A stretch of 64,000 nt of DNA from JAPYTK01 sp964401935 (GTDB lineage: Bacteria; Myxococcota_A; Polyangia; Polyangiales; Polyangiaceae). Shown here one piece after another: positions 25,636-34,389 of the stretch (its first letter is position 1; every line of letters begins with the position of its first letter). Where the stretch lies: the NCBI GenBank assembly GCA_964401935.1, contig CAYOAL010000036.1, forward strand, positions 9,256-73,255, written 5' to 3'. Under the pieces are notes generated by a model that was given only the letters and a program-made list of their open reading frames with translations, searched no databases and was not told where the DNA came from. Position numbers and translations under genes: made by a program.

Positions 25636-27528
25636 TCAGAGGGCCTTCAGGAAGGCGACCACCTGCGCTTGTCGTCGGTCGCTGAGCGCGTGCCACTTCT
25701 CCACGCTGTTCCGGGCCTCGCTCCGAAAGGAGCTGTTTCGAGAGCACCAGTCGAGCTCGGCGGGGAGCTCGGGGCAGCTGTCGTAGTCGGGCACACCGTC
25801 GAGGTCGGTGTCGGGTGGTTGGGGCAGGTCGTGGAGCTCGATGGCGGCGCGGATCGCGGTGTCGAGATCGGTCACCTCCACTCGACGTTGTGCCAGCGGC
25901 GTGCCCGCCTCGTCGGCGGTGCGACTGCCGAAGAAGAAGTACGCGGGCGCGCTCGGGTTGAGAAACACGCGGGCGTCGTGGAGAAATGGCGGCCCCACCA
26001 GTCCGAAGCCGAGGAGCGGAGCGGTGCGCCACTCGGCCCCGGTGGCCGCGCCCTGGTTGGGGAGCGCGTGATCGGCGAGGTTGCGGGGGATGCCGCGGAA
26101 GAAGGGGTGGGAGCGCTCGAGCCGCTCGGCGTCGGCGTTGGCCGGGAACGAGCCCATGTCGTGCACCAGGAGATCGCTGAAGAGGGGCACCCACCGGTGC
26201 GACAGCTGCTCGGCGACCACGCTCGACGGCGCCGCGCCGGTGATCGCGATCGGGGTGTGGCACCCGACGCAGTTGAGCTGGCGATCGACGGCGATGCCGC
26301 GGTCGGCGTCGTCATCGCCGAAGTCGACGGGCCCTGCGTCCGCGGAGAGGCGCATGCGAAACGCGTCGAGATCCACCCCGAAGAGAGCCGCTCCCTCCTG
26401 GATGTCGCGGTCCTCGTCGCTCGTGGCGGCGGCGGCCAGCAGCGCGGGGTGGGGCTCGGGGGGGGCGAGCGCACGGATCATATCGCGGAGATCGAGGAGC
26501 TCGGTCGCCGACAGCTCGGGGTCGGGGGAGAGATCGCAGCCGAGCCCGGTGTTGAAGGGGTTCTGCTCCTCGGTGGGCAGGAAGGGGCTCGTGAGCCCGA
26601 GGTGGCGCTGGGCGCCGAACGCGCACAGCTCGAGGAGGGTGGTGGCGGCGGCGCGGAGCCCGAAGCGGCCCACGCGGGTGATGGGGTCGCCGCCGGCCAT
26701 CGCCGTGTCGGCGCGGTTCTCGTTGACGCGGCCCGAGATGCAGTCGCCCTTGCACGCGGGCGGGGGGGTGAGCGTCGAGAGGGACGAGATCCGATCGTCG
26801 GGATCGGCGAGGGCCTCGATGTCCGGCGCGTAAATCGCTTCGATGAGACCCCGCCCCACGTAGGATGGCGCGGCGCGCTCACCGAGCTGGCGCACCGCCC
26901 CAGGCGCGAGGTTCGGCGCCGGGAGCTGATCCACGAAGCACCCGCCGGTGGCGCCGAAGTGGCGCACCGGGCCGCCGAAGCGCTCGAGCGGGTCGAAGCG
27001 GTCTTCGCCGGGGTAGAAGTCGCCGAACAGCGTGAACGCCGAGGTCGGGGCCGGCTCGGGAGGGCTCACTCGCTCATGGTCGGACACCGCGGTGCGGCCG
27101 GCGCGCGTCATCGGCGAAGTGGCGGTGAGCACCGCGCCGAGCGCGACGCTCTGGGCGAGCGCCGCGTTGTCGGCGCCGCTGTCATGGCAGCCGGCGCAGT
27201 GGTTCTGGTTGAACAGCGGTCCCACTCCATCGAGCACGGCCTGGGGCGTGACGAAGAACGAGAGCGGGCTCGACGGATCGTTCGCGTCGAAGAGGAACGC
27301 GCGCGCCTCACCGCTCAACGACGGAAAGGTGAGCGCGTCCGCGTCGTTGCTCGTGCCGAAGCGTGCGCGGTCGACGCCCTCCACGGGGCGGAGGGCGCTG
27401 TGGTTGGGGGGGCCGGCGACCCCTGAGAGCCCGCGGTCCTCGAGGGTGGCGAGGGTGTCGGTGAGCTCGCCGCCATAGCAGCCGGCGAGGACGAGGGCGA
27501 GGATGCGGGCGAGCGCAGCGTTTCTCAT
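25636..27528 (-). CDS. Di-heme oxidoreductase (DHOR/peroxidase-like) lipoprotein
   Basis: The ATG at 27528 overlaps the porin stop by four bases (ATGA) and starts a lipoprotein signal with lipobox LVLAGC. Two CxxCH heme sites are clear: NHCAGCH (about residue 100) and CVGCH (about residue 425). GPLFNQNHCAGCH, CISGRVNEN and HDMGSFP-type segments fit the di-heme oxidoreductase (DHOR, putative peroxidase) family. The enzyme should sit in the periplasm or on the outer membrane and pass electrons between a donor and peroxide or another acceptor. The porin partner upstream suggests a surface redox or import unit. The 5' end is fixed by the overlap. Confidence 0.85.
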   Translation of the reverse strand: MRNAALARILALVLAGCYGGELTDTLATLEDRGLSGVAGPPNHSALRPVEGVDRARFGTSNDADALTFPSLSGEARAFLFDANDPSSPLSFFVTPQAVLDGVGPLFNQNHCAGCHDSGADNAALAQSVALGAVLTATSPMTRAGRTAVSDHERVSPPEPAPTSAFTLFGDFYPGEDRFDPLERFGGPVRHFGATGGCFVDQLPAPNLAPGAVRQLGERAAPSYVGRGLIEAIYAPDIEALADPDDRISSLSTLTPPPACKGDCISGRVNENRADTAMAGGDPITRVGRFGLRAAATTLLELCAFGAQRHLGLTSPFLPTEEQNPFNTGLGCDLSPDPELSATELLDLRDMIRALAPPEPHPALLAAAATSDEDRDIQEGAALFGVDLDAFRMRLSADAGPVDFGDDDADRGIAVDRQLNCVGCHTPIAITGAAPSSVVAEQLSHRWVPLFSDLLVHDMGSFPANADAERLERSHPFFRGIPRNLADHALPNQGAATGAEWRTAPLLGFGLVGPPFLHDARVFLNPSAPAYFFFGSRTADEAGTPLAQRRVEVTDLDTAIRAAIELHDLPQPPDTDLDGVPDYDSCPELPAELDWCSRNSSFRSEARNSVEKWHALSDRRQAQVVAFLKAL

Positions 27529-28964
27529 GGGCCGTGGTTCCACTGCACCTCGACGAGGAAGCGTCGGAGCTGCGCGTCTTGACGGGGCGCGCCGAGATAG
27601 TCGAAATACCCGGCGTTGAGCGACACCGAGGGGATGGGGCTGTAGGTCGCGCCGATCTCGAAGCCCCGGTAGTCGGTGCCGAGGCCGAGGTTGGAGTCGG
27701 CGAAGGTCGCGAGGGTGGCGTCAGCCTGCACGAACCGGTAGGTGAACCACAACGACAGCGGCCTCAGCCAGCCGCTTCGATGGTCGCCGGTGTTGATGCC
27801 AGCGGTGCCGCCGATCCCGTTCGCGTCGTTCGGCACCGCGAGGTTGTGGCTGTAGTCGAGCAGCAGGAACAGCGCGGTGCCCTCCCCGAGATCATCGAGG
27901 GGGAGCGGGATGTTGCCTTGCAGCGTGGGGTTGATGACGCGGAACGACTCGGCCACGAAGCCCTCTGCGCCGAGGCCGTAGCTCACCCGGTTGTTCGTCA
28001 CCTGAAACCCGTCGCTCATCAAGAAGGCGGGCGCGCCGCTCTGGCCCGAGATGCCACCGTCGGTGGTCGCGCCCGCCGCGCTCATGCCCGCGTTGAGGTT
28101 CTCGTAGTTGTAGAACGCGAACGCACCGGTCACGTACTTCCAGCGCACGCGCAGCTGGTTGGCGATGAGCGACACCGGCCCGGTGAGCCCGATGAACCGC
28201 AGATCCTCGATGTCGTGGGCCACGAAGTATCCGAACGTGTTGTCCACCTTCACCCCGTCGCGCTCGAGGAACTTGATGTCGAGCGCGATGCCCGTGGGGT
28301 GGACGTCGACGTCCCAGGTGAGCTCCGAGCGCGAGAGGAGTCCGTCTCCGTGCCAGAACGGGACCGGCATCTTCCCCACCGTGAGCGCGGCCACGCTGCG
28401 GTCTTCGAACGGGCGGAAGCTCGCCCAATAGCGGTCGAGGCCCACGCTGGAGACGCGGAAGCCGTCGCCCAACGGTACCCACGCCACGGCGGGATTGTCG
28501 GGGAGGCCGAGCGCGAAGCGAACCTCGCCAGTCACCACCGAGGTGTCGTCGAAGAGGCGCACCCCGGCCCGCACGCGCATGTGTAAGCCATCGATGTGAG
28601 GCTCGCCGCGATACTGCTCGGTGGGATCGGGGGGGAAGATGTTGTCGTAGCGAAGGCCCACGCTAGCGGTGGGGTGCAGCGCCGATGCGACGCCCTCGTT
28701 CGTCGGCGGTGGCAGCACCGTGGGGGGGCGCGCCTGCTTGCGCTTGAGCGCGCCGAGCTGCTCCTTGAGCTTTGCTTGGTCGGCGCGGAGCTCGCGGATC
28801 TGCGCCTCGAGCCGCTCGAGCGCCGACGCCTCGTCCTCGGAGGACGGCGTCTCGTTCGCGTCAGGGGCGTCGGGCGTAGGCGACGGCGTGTCGGCGGGGG
28901 GCGGCTCGGCACGCGCGGATCCACTCGCGGTGCCGAGGGCGACCAGCGACAGCGTCGCGGCCAT
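27525..28964 (-). CDS. Putative outer-membrane porin with coiled-coil N-terminus
   Basis: The ATG at 28964 gives a signal peptide (MAATLSLVALGTASGSARA). A GTG nine bases upstream and a TTG at about 28985 with GGGAGA before it are alternatives. A Pro/Glu-rich linker leads into a short coiled coil (LERLEAQIRELRADQAKLKE). The remainder is a beta-barrel with alternating hydrophobic strands, many Tyr/Phe/Trp and Gly (for example VSLNAGYFDYLG), ending in VEVQWNHGP. This resembles the putative-porin family with an OprP-like coiled-coil head. The stop overlaps the ATG of the di-heme oxidoreductase, so the two are translated together. Confidence 0.8.
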   Translation of the reverse strand: MAATLSLVALGTASGSARAEPPPADTPSPTPDAPDANETPSSEDEASALERLEAQIRELRADQAKLKEQLGALKRKQARPPTVLPPPTNEGVASALHPTASVGLRYDNIFPPDPTEQYRGEPHIDGLHMRVRAGVRLFDDTSVVTGEVRFALGLPDNPAVAWVPLGDGFRVSSVGLDRYWASFRPFEDRSVAALTVGKMPVPFWHGDGLLSRSELTWDVDVHPTGIALDIKFLERDGVKVDNTFGYFVAHDIEDLRFIGLTGPVSLIANQLRVRWKYVTGAFAFYNYENLNAGMSAAGATTDGGISGQSGAPAFLMSDGFQVTNNRVSYGLGAEGFVAESFRVINPTLQGNIPLPLDDLGEGTALFLLLDYSHNLAVPNDANGIGGTAGINTGDHRSGWLRPLSLWFTYRFVQADATLATFADSNLGLGTDYRGFEIGATYSPIPSVSLNAGYFDYLGAPRQDAQLRRFLVEVQWNHGP

Positions 28965-29169
28965 GGCGCGCACGTGTGAGTTCAAGTCCGTCTCCCGACG
29001 AGGAGGCCCGTCCGTTGCGGACGGGCCCGGGGCTCGCCCGGAGTGCCTTAGCGTCGTCGGCGAGAGGTGGACAACTTCAGCGCGGTGGTGACCGGTCGTC
29101 GACGATGGGGCCCGGAGAGGCGTGACCGCGCCGAGTTGGAGGCGTACCATCCCTTCGACCGGGGTGACG

Positions 29170-29784
29170 ATGACGAGCGCGCGGCGACCGTGGTTCGTGC
29201 TTGCGACGGCAGGCACGCTGTTGGCTCACGCTGGCGCGTGCACCAGCGATGTGGTGGTTCACGAGCCTCCCCAGGGAGACGCGAGGGGTGCGGGTGCAGC
29301 CGGTGGCGCAGGGGGCGCAGGGGGGCTGGGGGGTGCCGATGGTGTCGGCTGTCCGGTGGCGCCGCCCGACGGTGGCGCGGCGTGCAGCGGCGCGGATGAG
29401 ACGTGCACCTACGGCGTCCCGGAGTGCTACACGATCGCGACCTGTCGGGGCGGCGCCTGGGATCTGACCAGGGCGGGCGACTGCGACGCGTGTCCACCCG
29501 AGCCCCCGACCGGGGCTTGTGTCGATCCGGGGCGCGTGTGTCATTACGCGCTCGGTGCCGAGTGCAGCGAGGAGCTCGTGCTCACGTGCAGCGACGCCGG
29601 GCAGTGGGAGGTGACCTCGTCCCCCTGCGGCTTCACCTGCCCCACGGACGACGCGGCGCTGCCCCTGCCCTGCGACGCGTGCTGCCATCATCCCTGCGCT
29701 TACGACGGCCCCGCCTTCTGCGACGAGTGGTGGGCCACGTGCGAGCCCGACGGCACCTGGGCCGTGGTGCGACCCATCTGTTGA
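29170..29784 (+). CDS. Cysteine-rich lipoprotein
   Basis: The ATG at 29170 gives a signal peptide ending in lipobox HAGAC; I prefer it to the ATG at 29122, which lacks a hydrophobic start. A Gly/Ala-rich linker follows (AGGAGGAGGLGGADG). The rest contains many paired cysteines (CTYGVPECYTIATC, CDACCHHPCAYDG), typical of disulfide-rich surface lipoproteins in myxobacteria. No catalytic domain is recognised. It stands alone, divergent from the porin gene. Confidence 0.75.
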   Translation: MTSARRPWFVLATAGTLLAHAGACTSDVVVHEPPQGDARGAGAAGGAGGAGGLGGADGVGCPVAPPDGGAACSGADETCTYGVPECYTIATCRGGAWDLTRAGDCDACPPEPPTGACVDPGRVCHYALGAECSEELVLTCSDAGQWEVTSSPCGFTCPTDDAALPLPCDACCHHPCAYDGPAFCDEWWATCEPDGTWAVVRPIC

Positions 29785-29884
29785 CCTGGCGCGCGCTCGA
29801 GCCAAACCGGGATCGACACGGCGAAGACGTCGCTCGGCGAGCCCCGCGCAGCGAGGACGCCACCGCGCGCGCCGGTGGACCTCG

Positions 29885-30382
29885 CTATTCTGGATCGATG
29901 GTGACGCGCGCTCCCGTGCTCTCGTGGTCTCGAACCCGCTCGAGGAAGCGAACGTCCTCGAGATCCTGCGGGCGAGCGGCCGCGCGCTTGTTGGCGATCA
30001 GATCGTCGAGCGCGATCACGCGGACGGACACCCCATCGAGCTGCGTGCGCACGGCGTGGGAGAATACTCGCTCGCTCGTCACGCCGTCGATCGTGCGGAG
30101 GAGATCGATCCGAAGGGGGGGCTGACCGAGAAAGACCACGTCCGAGGGGGCCATCGAGGCGACTGCCGCGACGACGTTGTCCGGAGCGCCAAACCGCGTG
30201 AGGGCCTGCGCTGCGGCCAAGAGGTTTCCGGCGCTCCCGTCGAGCAAGAGATCGATGTCCTTCGTCGCGCGAGGGCGGCCATGGAATGCCACCGCGAATC
30301 CGCCGACGATGACCGCCTCAACCCTTGCGGTTTCGAACTCCTCCAACAGCTCTCTGAAGTCGGGGGGCAGGTCCGCCATCAC
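29885..30382 (-). CDS. Nucleotidyltransferase-fold protein (MNT/AbiEii-like)
   Basis: The 165-residue protein has the minimal nucleotidyltransferase signature VEAVIVGGFAVAFHGRPRA followed by TKDIDLLLD, where GG and DxD form the catalytic core. A C-terminal helical part includes VRVIALDDLIANKRAAARPQ. Such proteins are usually encoded with a small upstream partner and resemble MNT-type antitoxins or AbiEii toxins. The reading frame of the partner overlaps its start by 65 bases. Biological role (toxin-antitoxin or other NMP transfer) is inferred only. The start is GTG at 30382 with an ATG one codon later. Confidence 0.8.
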   Translation of the reverse strand: MMADLPPDFRELLEEFETARVEAVIVGGFAVAFHGRPRATKDIDLLLDGSAGNLLAAAQALTRFGAPDNVVAAVASMAPSDVVFLGQPPLRIDLLRTIDGVTSERVFSHAVRTQLDGVSVRVIALDDLIANKRAAARPQDLEDVRFLERVRDHESTGARVTIDPE

Positions 30383-30470
30383 CTTGGATCCACCTCATTT
30401 CGGCGATCAACTGGGTCACACCACGGATGCGCTCGCCCGGCGTAGCCGCCAGCCAGAACTCGAGATCCAT
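30318..30470 (-). CDS. Small partner of the nucleotidyltransferase
   Basis: The ATG at 30470 has AGGAGG eight bases upstream. The 50-residue product (MDLEFWLAATPGER, MRWIQGDGG, RLQRAVGGVRNRKG) matches the pattern of small proteins that precede minimal nucleotidyltransferases in many genomes, with an EFW...TPxER start and a PRLQR end. It overlaps the nucleotidyltransferase by 65 bases in another frame. An ATG at 30554 would give a longer 78-residue form. It is likely the partner of a two-gene unit of toxin-antitoxin type; direct evidence is lacking. Confidence 0.6.
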   Translation of the reverse strand: MDLEFWLAATPGERIRGVTQLIAEMRWIQGDGGPAPRLQRAVGGVRNRKG

Positions 30471-30728
30471 CGCCTCGGCCTCCTGGTGGTTTCTGGCGAC
30501 GCCGCCCACCCATGAGCGACGGCGCCGCTCCGCTCGCTCTTCGCGCGACTCCACCCCGAGAGCGTATCACCGCCTCGAGCGGCCGGCACCCGTGGCGAGC
30601 GCCGCGGTGAGGACGCTCCAGCGAGGTGTCGCAAGTCGGCAGCGCGGCGCCGGTCGGCTCGAGGAAGCGCCGCGGAAATGGCGCGAGGCGCCGCGGCGGG
30701 AGGTGGAGCGTCGCTGTTGTGGTGTTGG

Positions 30729-31382
30729 TCAGCGTGCGGTGGACAACTTCAGGGTGCGTGGGGCGAGGCCGGCTGCTTCCAGGGCGCGCAGGGCGTCGAG
30801 AGCGTCGATGGGGGCGTGGGCGCGGGCTACGAGTCGCACTGTGGCGCGCTCGGGGCCGGCGGTGATCTCGACGCGTTCGAGCCAGTCGAAGCGCCGCCCG
30901 CGGCTGAGGTTTTGCTCCCGGGCGATGTGGCCATCGAGCAGGGTTCGTGACGCGTCGAGGGGCTCGCGCAGGCGACCCTCGGGGAGCTCGGCCTCGAGCA
31001 CGACGTCGCCGAGGCCGCTGAGCACCATGCCGCGTGGGGCGAAGCCGCCGAGCCGCAGCGACTCGAGCACCGCCACCAGATCGAGCTCGGTGGCGTCTGC
31101 GATGGGCACCAGGGCGGCGTCGTGGGTGAGCGCAGGGGGGCCGAGCGCGGGCGTCGACAGGCGCAGGAACGAGGTCTCGAGCGCCGTCGCCGCGCCCGTC
31201 GCGGGGAGGCCGGCGAAGGTGACCTCCAGCGTGGGGGTGGCGACGCTCGCCCGCGCCGCGCCGTTTGGGTCGCGCTCCCCCGGACCCGACGTCCAGCGCT
31301 CGACCGCGAAGAGCGCCGCCGCCGTGCCCAGGGTGAAAACGGCGAGCAGCTTGGGAGACGCGAAGGTTGGGATGGGGGTCAA
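30729..31382 (-). CDS. Membrane-anchored protein of unknown function
   Basis: The start is a TTG at 31382 overlapping the TGA of the upstream membrane protein gene (TTGA), so translational coupling is likely. One N-terminal membrane segment (LLAVFTLGTAAALFAV, about residues 12-28) is followed by a roughly 190-residue periplasmic part with two similar alpha/beta halves (LDLVAVLESLRLGGFAPR and DALDALRALEAAGLAPR). I see no known domain. It should work with the DoxX-like membrane protein upstream. Confidence 0.65.
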   Translation of the reverse strand: MTPIPTFASPKLLAVFTLGTAAALFAVERWTSGPGERDPNGAARASVATPTLEVTFAGLPATGAATALETSFLRLSTPALGPPALTHDAALVPIADATELDLVAVLESLRLGGFAPRGMVLSGLGDVVLEAELPEGRLREPLDASRTLLDGHIAREQNLSRGRRFDWLERVEITAGPERATVRLVARAHAPIDALDALRALEAAGLAPRTLKLSTAR

Positions 31383-32509
31383 AAGAGCCCTCGGCGATCG
31401 ATGGTGCTGAGCAGATAGAGCGCGGGGACCACCGCGGTGGCCGCGAGCGCGGCGAGGGACAGAACGGTGATAGCGCGCTCTCGGAGCGAGCGGCCGACCT
31501 CGTGGGCGCCGAGCTCCGCGTGGTGCCGCTCGAAGGCGACGAGAGCGAGCAGCGCCGCGAGCGGTACGAGCCGTCCGATGGCGTGGGCGCCGCTATCGAG
31601 CGCGAGCCCACCGACGAGGATGGCGCTCCCCACGAGCGCGACGGCGCGGGTGAAGACGCCGCCGGCGATGAGGACGCCCCCTGCGAGCTGTAACGCACCC
31701 ACCGCCGCGATCCACGTCTCGCGGGCGAAGCCGGCGGAGTGGCCCATCATCAAGAGCCGCGTCAGGGGGTCGTCGGCGAGCCTTGGTACCCCCTCGAGCA
31801 GCAGCGCGGTGCTCTCGTAGGCGAACAGATCACGGTGGCCGCTGGCGATCCAACCCAGGCCGACCGCGACGCGAAAGAGCCGCCTCACCTGCGGACTCGG
31901 CGCCAGCACCGGGAGCTCGTGGCTCTGCCACGGCGCGCTGAGATAGAGGCCGGCGACCGCGGCGAGTGGCCAGGCGTCGACGCCCGCGAGCGCCCCGTGG
32001 GTGGCGACGAAGAGCCACGTCCCCGCGAGCAACGCGCCGACGCACGGCAAGGCGGCCTGCGCGAGGATGAGCACCGCGAGCACCACCTGGAACGGCCCGA
32101 GCACGGCGGCGAGCTCTGGGCTGAGCGCGTAGCCCGGCACCAGGAGGGCGTCGCGGCTCGCCGCGTAAAGGAGGACGATGGCGGGGCAGCGCACGAGGAA
32201 GGCCAACGTGAGTTGCCCAGCGATCGCGAACCAGCGTGTGTCCACCGGTCCATCGAAGAGGAACGCCGCCGGGATGCGCCAGGGTGAGGCGGTCGCCTGC
32301 GCGGAGACGGAGCGCTCCGTCCTCGCCATCCACACGACGACCAGCGCCAGCACCACCAACAGGCCCCGGCTCATCACGGCCACGAGCTTGGGGTTCAACC
32401 CGAGCGGCCACGCTTCGTTCCACAAGAGGTTGCACGCGCGGCTGAGGTGCGCGTCGGTCCCCTGGTACATGCTCTTCTGCACGAAGAAGCAGTGGTGGAG
32501 CGGCTCCAT
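31379..32509 (-). CDS. Polytopic membrane protein, DoxX/HTTM-like
   Basis: The ATG at 32509 starts MEPLHHCFFVQKSMYQG and gives about 376 residues with eight or more membrane segments. The C-terminal half (LFRVAVGLGWIASGHRDLFA, then GALQLAGGVLIAGGVFTRA) resembles DoxX-like or HTTM membrane proteins. An in-frame ATG at 32629 would add an Arg-rich, non-membrane leader, so I reject it. The downstream gene starts in its stop codon. Function is unknown; DoxX relatives act in membrane redox systems. Confidence 0.7.
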   Translation of the reverse strand: MEPLHHCFFVQKSMYQGTDAHLSRACNLLWNEAWPLGLNPKLVAVMSRGLLVVLALVVVWMARTERSVSAQATASPWRIPAAFLFDGPVDTRWFAIAGQLTLAFLVRCPAIVLLYAASRDALLVPGYALSPELAAVLGPFQVVLAVLILAQAALPCVGALLAGTWLFVATHGALAGVDAWPLAAVAGLYLSAPWQSHELPVLAPSPQVRRLFRVAVGLGWIASGHRDLFAYESTALLLEGVPRLADDPLTRLLMMGHSAGFARETWIAAVGALQLAGGVLIAGGVFTRAVALVGSAILVGGLALDSGAHAIGRLVPLAALLALVAFERHHAELGAHEVGRSLRERAITVLSLAALAATAVVPALYLLSTIDRRGLF

Positions 32510-32830
32510 CGCTGCCAAGAGCTGAGCCGCAGACGCCACGCGTGTCAACCGTCGCCCACCGCGGGCGCACCGACGTCGAGCATCGGAAGAAAGGTTGCGC
32601 CGACTCTTTTGCCGAGCGGTTGTTCCCAAACACCGCTGCCGCCTCTGGGGTCGGTCTCACGCGGATGTCACGCCGACTCGCTGCACCTGCATCGTCCCTC
32701 CCCTCCCGCCAAAGCGACCTCGGGGAACGGGCGGGAAGGGGGCAGCGACCCGGTTGAAGCGCCGAAGGTCTGGACGCACCAGAACCCTGGCGCGCTCGAC
32801 CCTCGGCCTCCAAACCGACCGGGTCGCTCA
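32510..32830. other. Intergenic region, no supported gene
   Basis: About 320 bases separate two minus-strand genes. The half next to 32509 should hold the promoter of the DoxX-like gene. Short frames are open but have no domain or good ribosome binding site. A CGGGAAGG/CCCCTCCCG partial inverted pair occurs near 32695-32745, without a clear role. Confidence 0.45.
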
Positions 32831-32859
32831 GTGCTCGGCGTCGCGTCGACGCCGAGCAC
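32831..32859. terminator. Perfect 12-bp hairpin after the stress-protein gene
   Basis: GTGCTCGGCGTC (32831-32842) and GACGCCGAGCAC (32848-32859) form a perfect 12-bp stem with a 5-base loop. On the minus strand it begins two bases after the stop codon at 32861. There is no U-run, so it is either a U-less terminator or an mRNA 3'-end stabiliser. Confidence 0.6.
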
Positions 32860-32860
32860 G

Positions 32861-33421
32861 CTAGGTCCGGGCGTGAGTAGCCTTCCGCTGCTGCTTCGAA
32901 GGGACGCTCTTCTCCCCAACCGTCACGACGTCGATCGCGCCGCCGCCTTCCATGATCCGCTTGGCGTTCGCGCGCTGATCACCGTCCTCGACGTGGACCG
33001 AGAGCAGGATGTTTCCGTCCTTGATCTTGGCCTCGTACTGCTTGGCCTCGATCTCCGGTACTCCCATCCCGACCAACGCGCCGGTGATCCCACCGACCGC
33101 GGCTCCCGCCGCCGCTCCGCTGAGCGCCGCCATGATCGGACCGGCCGCGATGAACGGACCCACGCCGGGGATTGCGAGCGCGCCGATCCCCGCCAAGAGC
33201 CCCAGCGTCCCGCCGATCGCTCCGCCGGCGCTCGCGCCCGCCACGGCACCTTCGGGCGCCTTGGTGTGCTGCTCATGCGCAAAATCGCGCGTCCCCTTCT
33301 TGTCGGGAAACAGAGCGGAGATGTCGCTGCTGTCGAAGCCCTCTCGCTGAAGTTGGTTGACGATGTTGACCGCATCTTCTTGCGTCGACGCGATACCGAG
33401 CACTGATTTTCCGGCTGTCAT
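32861..33421 (-). CDS. Glycine-zipper protein with YflT/general-stress-like N-terminus
   Basis: Residues 1-55 resemble the small alpha/beta domain of general stress proteins (SVLGIASTQEDAVNIVNQLQ, GFDSSDISALFPD). The middle is a long glycine-zipper membrane region (GASAGGAIGGTLGLLAGIGA, AALSGAAAGAAVGGITGALV). The end is another alpha/beta piece (EAKIKDGNILLSVHVEDG) and a basic tail. Similar proteins occur widely in stress clusters of proteobacteria. The gene starts 15 bases downstream of the BON lipoprotein and is probably in its operon. The ATG at 33421 has an AAGGAGG-like site upstream. Confidence 0.75.
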   Translation of the reverse strand: MTAGKSVLGIASTQEDAVNIVNQLQREGFDSSDISALFPDKKGTRDFAHEQHTKAPEGAVAGASAGGAIGGTLGLLAGIGALAIPGVGPFIAAGPIMAALSGAAAGAAVGGITGALVGMGVPEIEAKQYEAKIKDGNILLSVHVEDGDQRANAKRIMEGGGAIDVVTVGEKSVPSKQQRKATHART

Positions 33422-33436
33422 GGTGCCTCCTTTGCC

Positions 33437-33889
33437 TTATTGGCTTGCTACTTCCAGTTGATTGTCGACGCGTTTGACACGCTCGACCTGCTCGGCGATC
33501 GTGCCGATGGCCTTCTTCTCGCTCTCACTGTCGACCGGGCCACGAAGCGTCACCACTCCGTCGACGGTGACGATTTTGACGTTCGCCGCCGAGGTCGTCA
33601 CGCCGTACTCGTCGACCACACCCTTGCGTACGGCCTGCGTGATCTCCCGGTCCATCTCACCGTCCTGGTCCTCAGGAGTGCGCGTATCCATGTCGCGATC
33701 GCGCTCGTTCTTCCCCGTGTTGTCCACGGCTCTCTCCTCAGGCGTGGTGTCGGTAGTGGGATTGGTGGCTCTCTCCGCAGGGGTGTCGGTGGGAGTGTTG
33801 GCCTTGTCGAACTCTGCCGTTCCGCGCTCGCGCGCCTTGCAGCCGACGGTGGCCATCGCGAGAGCGACGAAAATGATTGTTCGCTTCAT
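33437..33889 (-). CDS. BON-domain lipoprotein
   Basis: The ATG at 33889 begins a lipoprotein signal (MKRTIIFVALAMATVGC). An Asp/Thr/Arg-rich disordered linker follows (residues about 20-80). A C-terminal BON domain is clear (ITQAVRKGVVDEYGVTTSAA, VKIVTVDGVVTLRGPV, RVKRVDNQLEV). BON domains bind phospholipid and are found in osmotic-stress proteins such as OsmY. The protein should sit in the periplasm or outer membrane and stabilise the envelope under stress. An ATG at 34099 would add 70 non-signal residues and is rejected. Confidence 0.85.
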   Translation of the reverse strand: MKRTIIFVALAMATVGCKARERGTAEFDKANTPTDTPAERATNPTTDTTPEERAVDNTGKNERDRDMDTRTPEDQDGEMDREITQAVRKGVVDEYGVTTSAANVKIVTVDGVVTLRGPVDSESEKKAIGTIAEQVERVKRVDNQLEVASQ

Positions 33890-34389
33890 GTGAACCTTCC
33901 TTCTCGGCGGCGGGCTCCGTTGTGGAAGCGATTGCCCAGTCGTAGGGCATCTGTGCTTCTCCGTGTCCAGCACGAAGAGCATGAGGACCGTCGCCTGCCT
34001 AAAGCGGCTGCACCGACCGTGCCAGCGACCGAGCCGCTCGCAGACACGATGGAGCGCGGTCTCCTCGAGCAGGTGTGCCTTCCGTGCCGGTTGAGGCATC
34101 TGGTTGTGTTGTCACCAGTCTGGGCGCCATGCGAACGCCCTACCCGGGGCCCAACTTCGGCTCACCGGATGGCTCGGGGTCGTCAGAAATCACGCCGGCG
34201 GTTCAAACGTGGTGCATGACCGGCGGGATCATCGACGCGCCGGAACCCCAGATCCTCGCGTTGCGTATGGCGCGCTCGTTGCACAAGGGGCCAGACGAGA
34301 CAAGGCGTTAGGTTGGGTGCATCGCGCCGAACAGTCCGCCACCGGCGCTCGAGACGCTGGCTCCTTCACCCACCTCCCCACAAAGAACC
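33890..34389. promoter_or_regulatory. Divergent stress-cluster intergenic region
   Basis: About 500 bases separate the BON lipoprotein (minus) and katE (plus). The length and divergent layout suggest a control region for both. The base composition is more balanced than that of the surrounding genes. One plus-strand frame (34075-34311) is open for 78 codons, but it has no recognisable domain and I do not call it. No clear promoter hexamers or inverted operator can be named with confidence. Confidence 0.4.

Noticed and set aside
34075..34311. 78-codon frame between the BON lipoprotein and katE
   Set aside because: No domain, no good ribosome binding site, and it lies in a likely promoter region.
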